Assembly: GCA_964035545.1 (NCBI GenBank)
Contig: OZ037767.1
Coordinates: forward strand, 11,391,081-11,451,080
Reading direction: 5' to 3'
Length of the DNA: 60,000 bases
DNA from: Bugula neritina
Lineage: Eukaryota; Bryozoa; Gymnolaemata; Cheilostomatida; Bugulidae
Part shown: one piece after another, positions 38,380 through 48,594 of the stretch
Layout: the number at the start of each line of letters is the position of its first letter
How positions within the stretch are numbered: the first letter of the stretch is position 1
Notes under the pieces: generated by a model
Told to the model about the DNA's origin: nothing
What the model saw: only the letters and a program-made list of their open reading frames with translations
Databases searched by the model: none
Translations under genes and position numbers: made by a program

Positions 38380-38740
38380 GAGATACGGGGGTGAACCAGA
38401 GTCGGACCACATCAAATCACCACCAATGGAGTTGTGGAGCGCAACAATTGGATGCCAGGAGAGGCGCTGAGAAGCCTACTCCTAGGCAAGAGTCGGGAAG
38501 AATAGGATGTGGTGTTGCCCCAGATCATGCGGGCTTGCTGCAGCACACCATTTTCTAACAGCCAGGAAACCCCTAACTTCCTAATGCTCAGTCGGGAGAC
38601 CTAGGTTCCCTACCACCTAGTATACCACGTTCCCCTTCCGGAGGACCTCTCCACAAGTATGTGGGTAGCAACACAAATTTATGCATATATAAGGAGGTGC
38701 AGAGCCCAGTGTGATCAGTTAGGAGCCAACACTGGACAAA
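38380..38740. other. GC-richer block with TATA-like element, possible LTR
   Basis: This segment is far less AT-rich than its surroundings and ends with 'tatataaggaggtgcagagc', followed about 20 bp later by 'gtgtgatcagttaggagc', which looks like a TATA box and start region. It could be a solo LTR or a TE promoter. I found no second copy in the window. Confidence 0.3.
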
Positions 38741-38984
38741 ATCACTTCAACTTACTACTAGGATATAGTTATCTATATATCATAATTATATAAGTATTTT
38801 TATTACATATGTGAGGAGTTACCTGCTTGGGCTTCTTTTCTAATTGAGCAGATGATAAACATTATAAACAGTTTTGTTTAGTTTATTTCAAAAAAGAGTC
38901 ACTGTGTTCGCAATATTGCATCAGCTAGTAACCCACTCAATTTCGTCAGCGAATGGCATTATTCATCGCATAAACTTACAACAA

Positions 38985-39085
38985 TATATATATATATATA
39001 TATTATATATACGTATATATTTATATACATATATATATATGTATATATATTATATATATATATATATACGTATATATTTATATAC

Positions 39086-39121
<36 letters not shown>

Positions 39122-39275
39122 TTATATACATATATATATATATGTATATATATTATATATATATATGTATATATATATAATATATATATACATATATACA
39201 TATATATATGTATATAAATATATACGTATATATATATATATATGTGTATATATATATATACGTATATATATATCT
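38985..39275. repeat. (TA)n-rich tract with tatacgtatata variants
   Basis: About 290 bp of TA with regular CG/CA/GT substitutions. It abuts the cleaved end of the retrozyme-like dimer. Confidence 0.9.
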
Positions 39276-39278
39276 CAA

Positions 39279-39325
39279 TCTGTGGACAGCAGCTGTTTCG
39301 GGATTTGTCCCCTCGTCAGCACAGA
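39279..39325 (-). ncRNA. Hammerhead ribozyme, unit 1
   Basis: Stem I UCUGUG/CACAGA; CUGACGA 39319-39313; stem II GGGG/UCCC; GAAA 39299-39296; stem III ACAG/CUGU; cleavage-site C opposite g39285. All core positions are intact. Confidence 0.85.
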
Positions 39326-39548
39326 ACAGAGTACCATGGCCCACACCTTCGCAATAGTAAAAGTTATAGTTTACTAAAGCATATTTAAAAGGTGTGTAAA
39401 CTCAAGCCAGAGTGCTTAAGTGACTCTAGGGGTCACTTAGGAGTCACGAGCATTGCAAAATGCTAGCAGCTTGAGTTTGTGACCATGGTGAGAGTGCTCA
39501 ATCATTTAATGTCATTGCTGAGCATTAAATGAGAGCGTAATATCTCAA

Positions 39549-39595
39549 TCTGTGGACAGCAGCTGTTTCGGGATTTGTCCCCTCATCAGCACAGA
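39549..39595 (-). ncRNA. Hammerhead ribozyme, unit 2
   Basis: Same structure as unit 1, with CUGAUGA (39589-39583) in place of CUGACGA. The cleavage site opposite g39555 is exactly 270 nt from that of unit 1. Confidence 0.88.
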
Positions 39596-39813
39596 ACAGA
39601 GTACCATGGCCCACACCTTCGCAATAGTAAAAGTTATAGTTTTACTAAAGCATATTTAAAAGGTGTGTAAACTCAAGCCAGAGTGCTCAAGTGACTCTAG
39701 GGGTCACCTAGGAGTCACGAGCACTGCAAAATGCTAGCAACTTGAGTTTGTGACCATGGTGAGAGTGCTTAATCATTTACTGTCATTGCTGAGCATTAAA
39801 TGAGAGCGTAATA

Positions 39814-40106
<293 letters not shown>

Positions 40107-40266
40107 GTGTGTGTGTGTTTGTGTGTGTATAAAATGGTTTTACTTTTTAACATCAATGTATTTTGTGTTTGTTTTTAGTCAACTCAAACAGTCACCAACC
40201 AAAAATGTTAAATCCTCAGCTAAAGTTGGATAGGAAGATGTGTGTCAAGAAATGTTAGTACCTTAC

Positions 40267-40463
40267 TGTTTTATTCTCTTGATGTCTATTTATCTAGCAA
40301 TTATTAGTGGATTAGTTTTCATCTTCAAATTGTTTTAATCAAGCACCACAGTTAGTCAAACAGGAAGTGACTATCTTTTTTAAAAACAGAATAATAATTG
40401 ATCAGCTAAAACATCAAGAAAAGGTAACTCCAAGTTTACATAAACTGTGTAAATATTACAACA
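40267..40463 (-). repeat. Gypsy 3' LTR
   Basis: 197 bp, differing from the other LTR at only a few positions (for example 'caccacagttag' against 'cactacagttgg'). Confidence 0.93.
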
Positions 40464-40479
40464 TCCCCTCTTTAATTTC

Positions 40480-41560
40480 AGGCTACAACAAAAAAAATAA
40501 CACACAAAAGAAACGGTTTGACAACAGTAATTAAATCAAGTGCAACTTATACTACAGGCGTGGATAATAAATTATGTACAATCAAAATCTGTTAAATAGC
40601 GTGGCACTTTTCTGGTTCGCTCAGAACATCGTGTTGGGATATTAGTTATATCAGCTCTGTTACGTATTAAAGGTCCAGTGTCAATCATGACATTTGTTCA
40701 ACAAGTAATATTATCTGAAGAAGAGGCAGCATAGCCTTCTCTTTGCATATCTCTCACCATCACATTGTCTCCTTTATTTACTGGCAAAAGAGGGACACTT
40801 TGAGATTTTTGTCATGATTTTCTTTCATTTTCTCTTTATACTGATCGTTGCTCCCTTTGAATAAATCATGGTCAGGGAGTTCAGGTTTGAGTTTATCCGG
40901 ATGGATGGGTACAGTGGATCTCAATTTTCTACTCATTAACAATTCTGCTGGAGAGTATTAGCTAAACTGCGGTGAGGATCTATAGGCTAACAAAGCCAAA
41001 TAAGGATCTTTTTCTTTTGCAAGCATGCTTTTGACGTTCCTTACTCCTCACTCAGCTGCTCTATTTGCTTTGTGATAATGTGGACTGCTAGTCACATGGG
41101 TAAATCCATACTCGACAGAAAAATGTTTAAATTCTGCACTTGCATATTGCGGGCCGTTATCTGACAATAGTATTTCAGGTATGCCATGTTGTGAAAAAAT
41201 AGATTTTAGGTGTGTTATTACTTTACTTGAGGAAAAGTCAGAGTTTCCCAGCAAGGCAAGTTCAGGATACCTTGAATAATTATCAATAACCAGAAGATAT
41301 ACTTGGCCTTTATAGGTTAATAAATCGGTGCTAAGGTGTTTCCAAGGTCTATCTGGAGTTGCAGAAGGACGTAATGGCTCTGTAATTTTAGCTGCATGGA
41401 TTTTGCATTCAGCACAATTGCTGATCATAGCCTCAATAGCCTTCGGCATAAAAGGCCACCACACGCTAACTCTAGCCCGTGCTTGACATTTTGTAATGCC
41501 CAAGTGTCCTCTATGTATATCTTGCAACACCTGTTCTCTTTGAGCTAACGGTATCACCAA
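40480..41560 (-). pseudogene. pol: Gypsy Pol: integrase
   Basis: An H2C2 zinc-binding part ('HRGHLGITKCQARARVSVWW', then 'CAECKIH') and an rve core with 'LSTDLLTYKGQVYLL' and 'LLSDNGPQYAS' are read from 41560. The third catalytic Glu is reached at the end of the open part ('AAE'), just before a stop at 41048. The remaining C-terminal part, including a 'LLMSRKLRSTVPIHPDKL' block, lies in interrupted frames down to 40700. Confidence 0.82.
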
Positions 41561-41796
41561 TCAATTGCCAAGTGTCAAGAATCCTTTGCTTATTGTTAAA
41601 AGAGATCTTCTTTCAAAATAGGGCTTCAGAAGAACATCTTCAGTAGACAAATACCCTGGCCATCCATTTTCTACTAGTTTAATTACTTTTGACAGTATTT
41701 CATCTTCATGCTGTTCTAAACGAAGCTGCTCCAACCTGCTATCAGATCCATGTTAGTAGATGTTATTAATATAAAGTTCAATTTCCCTTTCTCTTG

Positions 41797-42440
41797 CTAT
41801 ATCAATCTCATTTGCTTCAGCAGTGTTATACCTAGAGAGAGCATCAGCTGCAACATTCTTAGACCTCTCACATGTCTGATAGTATACTGAAATCTTTGAA
41901 GTCTAAGTTTAAACCCTTGAATTCTTGGTGGAAGCCTGTCCAGAAAGATATTCCCAAGCAAAGTAATTAGTAGACGGTGATCAGTTTCAATAATCACATT
42001 CTTCATACCTAGTATATATGAAGAAAACTTTTCCATAGCCCAACAGACTGCTAAACTTTCCTTTTCTATGGCTGCATAACGCTTTTCAGTCTCTGTTAAA
42101 GATCGACTTGCAGCAGATATCAAGCGCCGAGAGCCATCCTGTTGAATTTGACAGAGTGTTGCCCCTAGACCTGCATTGCTAGCATCTGTTGTGATTATGG
42201 TGTCTTTGTCTACATCATAGACTGCTAGAACTGGTGCATTTTGAAATATTTCTTTTATTCTCTTGAAGGAGTTTTTTTGTTTGTTAAACTAGTGCCATGG
42301 AACATCTTTCTTCAACAGCATTCTAATTGGTTCACTCACAGCAGCTAATTCTTCGGAAAACTTAGCATACTGGTTGGTCATTCCAAGAAAACTTCGTACT
42401 GAGGTTACATTTTTCGGAGTAGAAAAATCCACTATTCCTT
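41797..42440 (-). pseudogene. pol: Gypsy Pol: RNase H region
   Basis: 'RSLTETEKRYAAIEKESLA' and 'IIETDHRLL' are the conserved core of the gypsy RNase H ('s..l...E.nY...ekE.Lai', 'v.tDh..L'). Frames are broken on both sides (42440-42124 carries several stops). Confidence 0.8.
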
Positions 42441-42444
42441 GAAC

Positions 42445-43500
42445 TCAAGGGCAAACATGTATACTAGACTGATCTATGACATAACCAAGAAAATTAACAG
42501 ATGGTACTCCAAATTTATATTTGTCTTTATTGAGCGTAATGCTTGAAGCTTTAAGTTTTTCCAACACTATTTGCAATCTTGTGTCATGTTGCTCCTTGCT
42601 CTCACCAAAAACGAGTATGTCATCCATATGTATAACCACACCATCAACATCCTTCAAAATATTGTTTATTTCAGCAACAAAAATTTCTGGTGCACTGCAA
42701 AGGCCTTGAGGCAGTCGCAAATAGCGATATCGTCCAGAATGAGTCAAAAACGTTGTTAGTTTGCTAGATTCTTTGCTTAAAAAAATTTGCCAAAAACCAC
42801 TGTTTGCATCAATTTTGGAAAAAATTTGTCCTTGTCCTAATTGAGCTAAGCTGCTATCTACTGTTGCCATGGGTTGGAATTCTCTCAAAATATGCTTGTT
42901 TAGCTCTGTATAATCTGTGCAAATTCTCACCTTGTTTTGGCCAGGTTTAGGAACTACTACCATAGGTGCCACCCATGGAGTAGGTTCATCAACTTTAACA
43001 ATTACTCCATCCTCAATCATTTTCATCAATGCTTCATCTGCTAACTTTCTTCTAGGAAAAGGTATGGGTCTGGGAACATGGATAGCAAATGGTTTAGCAT
43101 CTTCTTTTAACGTAATGACATGCTCTGTATTTACTTTCCCCAATCCTTGAAACAGCTTCTCATCAACACACACATTTTCTATTTGGCATTGAGATGAATC
43201 TACAGAGATGAGGTTTAGTTTCTCACATGCACTACGGCTAAGCAATGGTGTAGTTTAATCTTGAATAACATAAAGGTCTTCATTTATGCGCTCATTCTTT
43301 GATGTTATCTGGCTCTTTATTGCTCCTAAACATGTCAAAAGTGTCTGCCCTGGGCCGTACAATTTTTTGCTAGTTGAGATTAGCTCTCCTGAGATGTGAT
43401 GTGGACCACATACACTAAGAGACGCACCAGTATCTAATTTAAATTTGATCCTTTGTCTTTTGTGTTAGTTGGTGCTTACTCTGAGATTGGTGTACCAGGA
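42445..43500 (-). pseudogene. pol: Gypsy Pol: aspartic protease and reverse transcriptase
   Basis: Protease: 'FKLDTGASLSV' near 43440-43410 carries the DTG catalytic triad, and a stop at 43256 ends that frame. RT: the frame 43245-42445 starts after it. It has 'GVIVKVDEPTPWVAPMVVV', 'RICTDYTELNK', 'FSKIDANSGFWQI' and 'LPQGLCSAPEIF'; the catalytic box reads HMDDIL, where YVDD is usual. The two Asp residues are kept. Confidence 0.88.
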
Positions 43501-43732
43501 TTGAGAATCTATGGAGTTAATGAGATGTTACTTTTCTAAATAAAAATCTGTGTCACCCTTTTCTGGCTGTACTTCATTAACTCTATTCAAATTCCTACAC
43601 ACTCTCCATTTCGCACATTTAGTTCCATAAGCTGGACATCTCTGATTTTTGTAATGGCTTTTCCCACATTGCTCACATCTGTTCTTAGAATGTTTATCAT
43701 AAGCAACTTCAGAAGGGATTCTTGACTTCCTA

Positions 43733-44347
43733 TTATCGACATTTTACACTCCGTTCACTTCCTCGGGTTATCGCTTTAAGCCTTGTAAACTTCTCAGCCA
43801 CTCTCAGTGACTTAATCACAAAATCTAAACTTAGTTTTTCGTCAACCTCTTTTATTAGTTTTTCTCTTTCATTAGAATCATTAATTCTAAAAATCAGTTT
43901 ATCTTTTATCATTGAATCTCTTTGATTGCCAAATTCACAACCTTGCGCCAGCCTTCGCAACTTCATCAAGTATACATCAATTGTATCTTCACTTTGGCTA
44001 CTGTTATGAAATTGAAATCTATTTAGCACAATACTAGTACGAGGATTACAGTACTCATGAAAACGCTTAATTACATCTTCTAGCTTTCTTCCAGCAACCC
44101 CTTCTACAATTTCAGTAATTTCTCCACTAACCTCTAGATTAAATTCTATTTGAGAATAAATTTCACGTACATCTTCACCACCACAATGTCTGAATAAGGC
44201 TAGTTTCCTTTTTTCTGCGGCTCTTGAGTTAGCATTTAGGTCTATTGCTAGCAAATAATCCTCAAATGACCTAATCCAACGCCGCCATTCTCCTGACAAA
44301 TCTTCTGCCCTTAAGTTCAATTGTCCAGGTGGTGAAATACCTTCCAT
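43733..44347 (-). CDS. gag: Gypsy Gag
   Basis: A 204-residue reading frame starting 35 bp inside the 5' LTR junction. It has the retrotransposon gag (Retrotrans_gag) pattern: 'WRRWIRSFEDYLLA', 'HCGGEDVREIYSQI' and 'RFQFHNSSQSEDTIDVYLMKL' less its last residue. It stops before the zinc knuckle. In another frame, at about 43690-43600, a CX2CX3HX5C knuckle ('CEQCGKSHYKNQRC') and a second Cys-rich part are present, the latter with a Trp where a Cys is expected. Confidence 0.85.
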   Translation of the reverse strand: MEGISPPGQLNLRAEDLSGEWRRWIRSFEDYLLAIDLNANSRAAEKRKLALFRHCGGEDVREIYSQIEFNLEVSGEITEIVEGVAGRKLEDVIKRFHEYCNPRTSIVLNRFQFHNSSQSEDTIDVYLMKLRRLAQGCEFGNQRDSMIKDKLIFRINDSNEREKLIKEVDEKLSLDFVIKSLRVAEKFTRLKAITRGSERSVKCR

Positions 44348-44381
44348 CTTTTAAACTGACCATAAAATTATGCTGCCACCA

Positions 44382-44578
44382 TGTTTTATTCTCTTGATGT
44401 CTATTTATCTAGCAATTATTAGTGGATTAGTTTTCATCTTCAAATTGTTTTAATCAAGCACTACAGTTGGTCAAACAGGAAGTGACTATCTTTTTTAAAA
44501 ACAGAATAATAATTGAACAGCTAAAACATCAAGAAAAGGTAACTCCAAGTTTACATAAAATGTGTAAATATTACAACA
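44382..44578 (-). repeat. Gypsy 5' LTR
   Basis: 197 bp. It is followed on the - strand by 'tggtggcagcataatt', a plausible tRNA primer-binding site starting with TGG. Confidence 0.93.
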
Positions 44579-44734
44579 CTTACTACTTTTTTAAACTAGA
44601 TCTATTCAACTGTTGTACACCGTATATGTATAGTGCGGTTTGACTTTTATAAAACAATACAAGCTGGTAAGTGCAAAGTGTTACAAACAATGCTTCTTTT
44701 GTTTATCCTTTGCCATCTCATTTCATAGGATGTC

Positions 44735-45243
44735 TGGAGAACATCCCGAAACACTGGCGCATACGTTTCATCATAGTCGACACCAGCTTGTTGTGTGAAC
44801 CCTCAAGCTACTAGTCGACTTTTGTAGTGCTCAATGTTTCTGTATTTGTCGTATTTAGATCTAAATACCCATTTGCAGTCAATCGTCTGACGGTTGCTAG
44901 GTACAGGAACAAGCTCCCATGTATTGTTCTCAACCAAAGAGTCGTTTTCAGCTTGTGCTGCAGTTAGCTATTCTCTTGACTGTAGGCTGGTCAATGCTTC
45001 TGCATATCTTTTAGCTTCTACAATTCCTTGGGCGTAGCATACTCTGTGACTGGTTTCTACTGCTACAGACGAGTTACTTATATATTCGTCTATACCAAAT
45101 CTTACTGGAGGGCGATGTGTGCGAGTAGACCTACGTGGTTCATCACAGCTTGGAGCATCAGAGTTGTTCTCACTCGGGGCACCAGAGTTGTCTTGAGTTT
45201 GCATGTCTACAGAAAACTCATTTGCATATGAAGTTGCCTCCAC
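44735..45243 (-). pseudogene. pol: Copia Pol: hinge and start of reverse transcriptase
   Basis: 45243-44968 includes 'RRSTRTHRPPVRFGIDEYIS', the usual hinge before RT. A stop follows; then 'NNTWELVPVPSNRQTIDCKW' and 'GFTQQAGVDYDETYAPVF' mark the start of RVT_2. Homology ends there. Confidence 0.85.
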
Positions 45244-45314
45244 TTTTTTATTTGTAACTCTGGCACCAAACTTTGTTTCGTTGAATGTAACATCATGTCT
45301 GATTACAACCTTTT

Positions 45315-46507
45315 TTAGGAGTTGGGATTGTACAGCCGGTACCTTTTTGACTGTGAGGTATAGCCCACCAAAACCATATTTGCTGCTTTGCTATCTAGTT
45401 TTGACCTGAGTTGCTCAGGAATATGACTGTAAGCGAGACATCCAAATACTCTAATATGACTTATATTTGGCTTATGACCAAACCAGGGTCCATGAGGTGT
45501 CACTGATGTTGCTTTGGTGAGCAAACGATTTCTTGTGTATGCAGCAGTGTTGATAGCTTCAGCCCAAAATAACTTTAGGATATCTGATTGAATTATCATA
45601 GCTCTAGCTGACTCGCATGCCGTACGATTAAAACGCTCAGCAACACCGTTTTGCTCTGGCGAGTATTTTACAGTGGTTTGGTGTTGAATGCTATGTGACA
45701 ATAAATACTGTTCAAAGCTTTTGCTGGTGTACTCACCACCACCATCACTACGGATCGTACCAATTTTTAGACTTGTTTTGATTTGTCACCAATGCCTGAA
45801 ACTCCCTAAACCTATCAAAAACCTCTGATTTTTCTATTATAAAATACACATAAGAATATCTAGAAAAATCATCAATAAAAGATACAAAATATGCACTGCC
45901 TCCAATAGACTTTGTTTCCATAGGACCACAAACATCTGTATGCACTAATTCAAAAGGTCTACTAGACTTGATACCTACATGCTTACTAAAACATTTTCTA
46001 GTCATTTGCCTTTGATGCATGGCTCACACACATCTATACATGTACATTAGATAAATCTGCCCTTACTACTAATCTATTTTGTCGAGCAGATTGAATGCTT
46101 TGCATGCCAGCATGTCCAAGGTGTTGATGCCACAAATCATCATCACTAGCAGGAGAAGCAACTTGGTAGTTTGAGTAAAGAGTGTCCAGATAATATAGTT
46201 TATTGCAGAGTGTTCCTGTTGCATGCAGCTTTCCTGATTTTTTTTTCAGCCAACAGCGGCTATGTCCAAATTGTATTATAATATTTTTCTCTGCTGCTGA
46301 TTGTACTGAAAACAGATTAGCTTTCAGTTCAGGCACATGCAATACGTCATACATTGTGTTCAGCTTTATTTGTTGGCCTCTTGTGCGAGTGAAAATTTTT
46401 ATATTTCTGCTGCCAACGACTTCCAGCACATGACCATCACCAAGAGTAAATTTCTGTGGAATTTCAAAGGTGTTGTATACCTTAAATAGATCCTTGTTGT
46501 GTGTCAT
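45315..46507 (-). pseudogene. pol: Copia Pol: protease tail, pre-integrase and integrase
   Basis: 46507-46034 has 'FTLGDGHVLEVVG', 'VLHVPELKANLFSV' and 'DDLWHQHLGHAGMQSI' (gag_pre-integrs). 46020-45748 has 'FELVHTDVCGPMETKSIGGS' and 'FIDDFSRYSYVYF', with the first catalytic Asp of the rve fold. 45701-45315 has 'YSPEQNGVAERFNRT' with the catalytic Glu. Stops and a frameshift separate the blocks; the second Asp lies near 45750 in the broken join. Confidence 0.87.
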
Positions 46508-46539
46508 ATGTGAAGTAGCACCTAAGTCTATGAGCCAGT

Positions 46540-46910
46540 TATTCTCCTTTTCCCTTTTTGATATGAGGAAGGCACTGTCAGTTTCCTCAATTGCATTCTG
46601 ATTCTGTGTTAGGGTTTAGCCTTAAAATATTTTTGTAAAATGCCCCATGCTTGCTTTGGTTCTGTGCAGCTGGTTATCAGATATAGCAAATTACCATGAC
46701 ATAGCAAATTGACATAGCCTTGCTTGATTTCTTTGTATAGTCCAATTTTGTTTGAGCACTAGCTGATTCTTCAAGCTCAGTTATAGAGCTATCAACATAT
46801 CCCCAGAGTTCTTTAGCAATCAAAAAATGCTTGAGTTTAAACTTCCAAGCGCTATAATTTTTACTTGACAGCTTGTCTACAGATTGCTTGTCTTCAATAA
46901 TTCCAGCCAT
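46540..46910 (-). pseudogene. gag: Copia Gag N-terminus
   Basis: 'DKLSSKNYSAWKFKLKHFLI' is the typical copia gag opening ('L.g.NY..W...m...L'), followed by 'LWGYVD'. It runs into a stop near 46677; the remaining gag is in broken frames. Confidence 0.8.
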
Positions 46911-46962
46911 TTCGTCTTTTTACTGTAACTAGTGCTTGAGATAGCGCTCTGGGCCCATAACC

Positions 46963-47248
46963 TGTTAGAGTTATAATTTGACAGAGCTCTTTATTGCACT
47001 GAATATTACAAGCAACAGAACTAAGAACAAAAAACATAATTAGCACACATAAGTAGATAGCTATAAAATTGCTATTACAGATAAGGATGTGGTAATAAGC
47101 AGCTAAGTAGGCATAAGTAGGCATAGGCATAAGCTGAGAAACAAAAGCACATTGAAATAACATCAACTGATTCAATGTGTGGCTATAAACATATTTACTG
47201 ACCACATAGACATACGTATTTAACTCACCAAGAAACAAACTGATATCA
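46963..47248 (-). repeat. Copia 5' LTR (286 bp)
   Basis: Bounded by the primer-binding site on one side and the inverted 'tgatatca' terminus on the other. No second LTR is in the window. Confidence 0.75.
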
Positions 47249-47682
47249 TGTTAAAGCTGTTACTAAGCTCTGTTTAATCCTATAATTAAGGTTTATTGCT
47301 GAATAAAGAGTAAAATTATAAGCTTAATGTGAATAATTCCCAGTATTAATATAGTAATGGTTGCCAGAAAACTGTGGGCGAGGAAACTGAATTCGAGACT
47401 GCAAAATTTGCATTATATTGCTCATGAAACAATTTAAACACCAAGACCTGGCATGAAATTAACATACCTACATACAAAAATGACTGATTGGACAAGAGGT
47501 CAGTGGCTTAAAAATTTGTCTGTCCTCTGCTTTCAAATATGACCTTCTAGTCTGTGAAGTTATACGAAAGTACACCAATGCACAGTCACATATGCTTGAC
47601 TTGATGATCACAAAAGCTATAGCCCTGTATAGTCTGATAAAACAATAGGGTGGCCAAATACTCAATTTTTTTAACTCCATAC
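47249..47682. other. Spacer between copia and the host exons
   Basis: Probably an intron of the host gene fragment. No splice-compatible exon or repeat was recognised. Confidence 0.3.
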
Positions 47683-48090
47683 CTGGATCATTGGACGAGT
47701 TCATTCTGGACAAAACTTTCCTCGCCGCCATAAGCTACAAGTAAAACGGGAAAATACCTTGAGCAACACCTTACAATCATTAAACTGCTAGACAATATAA
47801 GTATCATCTCAACAAGTTGTCTAAGTAACACAGATGAATTCGGGTAATTTCAATGACAAAAGACTACTCACTCTAAATGGTTTTAAAATCATACATTCCA
47901 AAGCGTCTACTGACTCTGGCTTCAGAACTGCATGCAAATCCCTGTGATCAACGGGTAAAGCACATCTTACTGAATAACCCAAACCAGGAAGCTGCAGATC
48001 TAGATATTCACCCTCTACTGATATTGCTTGGTCAAACCAATCTTTCCAGGTCAGCATCCTTAACAGAGGGAGGAATTCCCCCTTCCCTAA
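47683..48090 (-). CDS. Three-exon fragment of an unidentified host gene
   Basis: Exons 48090-47872 (73 codons, donor 'AGA|gtgagt'), 47787-47758 (30 nt, donor 'AAG|gtattt') and 47734-47683 (donor 'CCAG|gtatgg') join in phase (0, 0, 1). Landmarks are 'DWFDQAISVEGEYLDLQLPG', 'DALECMILKPFR' and 'LMAARKVLSRMNSSNDP'. I do not recognise the family. The next exons must lie beyond the copia and gypsy elements, which would then be intronic, or have been lost. The 30-nt exon could be chance, but the phasing and donors are good. Confidence 0.45.
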
Positions 48091-48099
48091 CTAATAGTA

Positions 48100-48590
48100 A
48101 TAACACACCACACCTATTTGAATGAATTAGATAGAAAATTAAACTGTAGGCTTTTTTATAGTTTAAACTGCTGTTGAGTGGTACAACAAAACTTTAACAA
48201 CTTTTGATTTACCATAAAGTCATGGCTTTTCCTGCTGAAGACTGAAACAGTGACAAGCCAAACATTTGGAAACAAAGTGATATCATAATATAAAGTTTTG
48301 TATTATAATGTGATTAAACATAAAACAATAATATAAAAAGTAAGAATAAAAAACACAAAAAACACAAAAAAATAACAGCATAATAGTGTAGATTACAAGC
48401 ATAAATGTACACAGAAATTTAAATATAAAAATAAGCCAGAATACGAATACATATAATGTACAGATGCAATGCAATAAGAGTACAAAATAATAAATACATT
48501 TGAGAAAATGCTACCAAAATTGAAAAGAGAACAGGGCAGAACAGAGCAAAGCATTTGAGTGTAGTAACTGCGTCAATGATAATTGTCATG
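48100..48590. other. AT-rich boundary region of the Polinton
   Basis: Lies past the polymerase C-terminus. It should hold the left end (terminal inverted repeat) of the Polinton if that end is preserved; none could be confirmed because the partner end is outside the window. Confidence 0.3.
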
Positions 48591-48594
48591 CCTA

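Larger units (their letters stand above)
39271..39810 (-). mobile_element. Tandem dimer of a 270-bp hammerhead unit (retrozyme-like)
   Basis: Two head-to-tail copies (39271-39540 and 39541-39810) are about 95 percent alike by eye. Each has a complete hammerhead at the same place, so cleavage at both sites would release a 270-nt RNA. There is no coding capacity. Size, tandem layout and a short stem III fit the small animal retrozymes that spread through circular RNA, probably with PLE machinery. (TA)n flanks both ends. A truncated copy lies at 11377-11564. Confidence 0.75.
40267..44578 (-). mobile_element. Complete Ty3/gypsy LTR retrotransposon (4.3 kb), decayed
   Basis: LTRs of 197 bp at 40267-40463 and 44382-44578 begin TG and end CA. 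A 5-bp target duplication CTTAC lies at 40262-40266 and 44579-44583. A polypurine tract 'aaagagggga' (40473-40464) adjoins the 3' LTR. The internal order on - is gag, zinc knuckle, protease, RT, RNase H, integrase. The LTRs are nearly identical, yet all frames carry stops or shifts, so it is a relatively young but broken copy. It sits directly beside a truncated copia. Confidence 0.93.
44735..47248 (-). mobile_element. Ty1/copia retrotransposon, 3' truncated
   Basis: The 5' LTR at 47248-46963 (TGATATCAG...AACA) is followed by the copia-type primer-binding site 'ggttatgggcccaga' (46962-46948). Gag, protease/pre-integrase, integrase and the beginning of RT follow in order. The element breaks off at about 44735 inside RT, so the RT core, RNase H and 3' LTR are missing. 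The gypsy element starts 150 bp beyond the break. Confidence 0.88.

Noticed and set aside
42521-43150. Plus-strand ORFs opposite the gypsy reverse transcriptase
   Set aside because: Antisense shadows of the RT frame with no recognisable domain.
45028-46433. Plus-strand ORFs opposite the copia pol
   Set aside because: Shadows of the integrase and hinge frames on the other strand.
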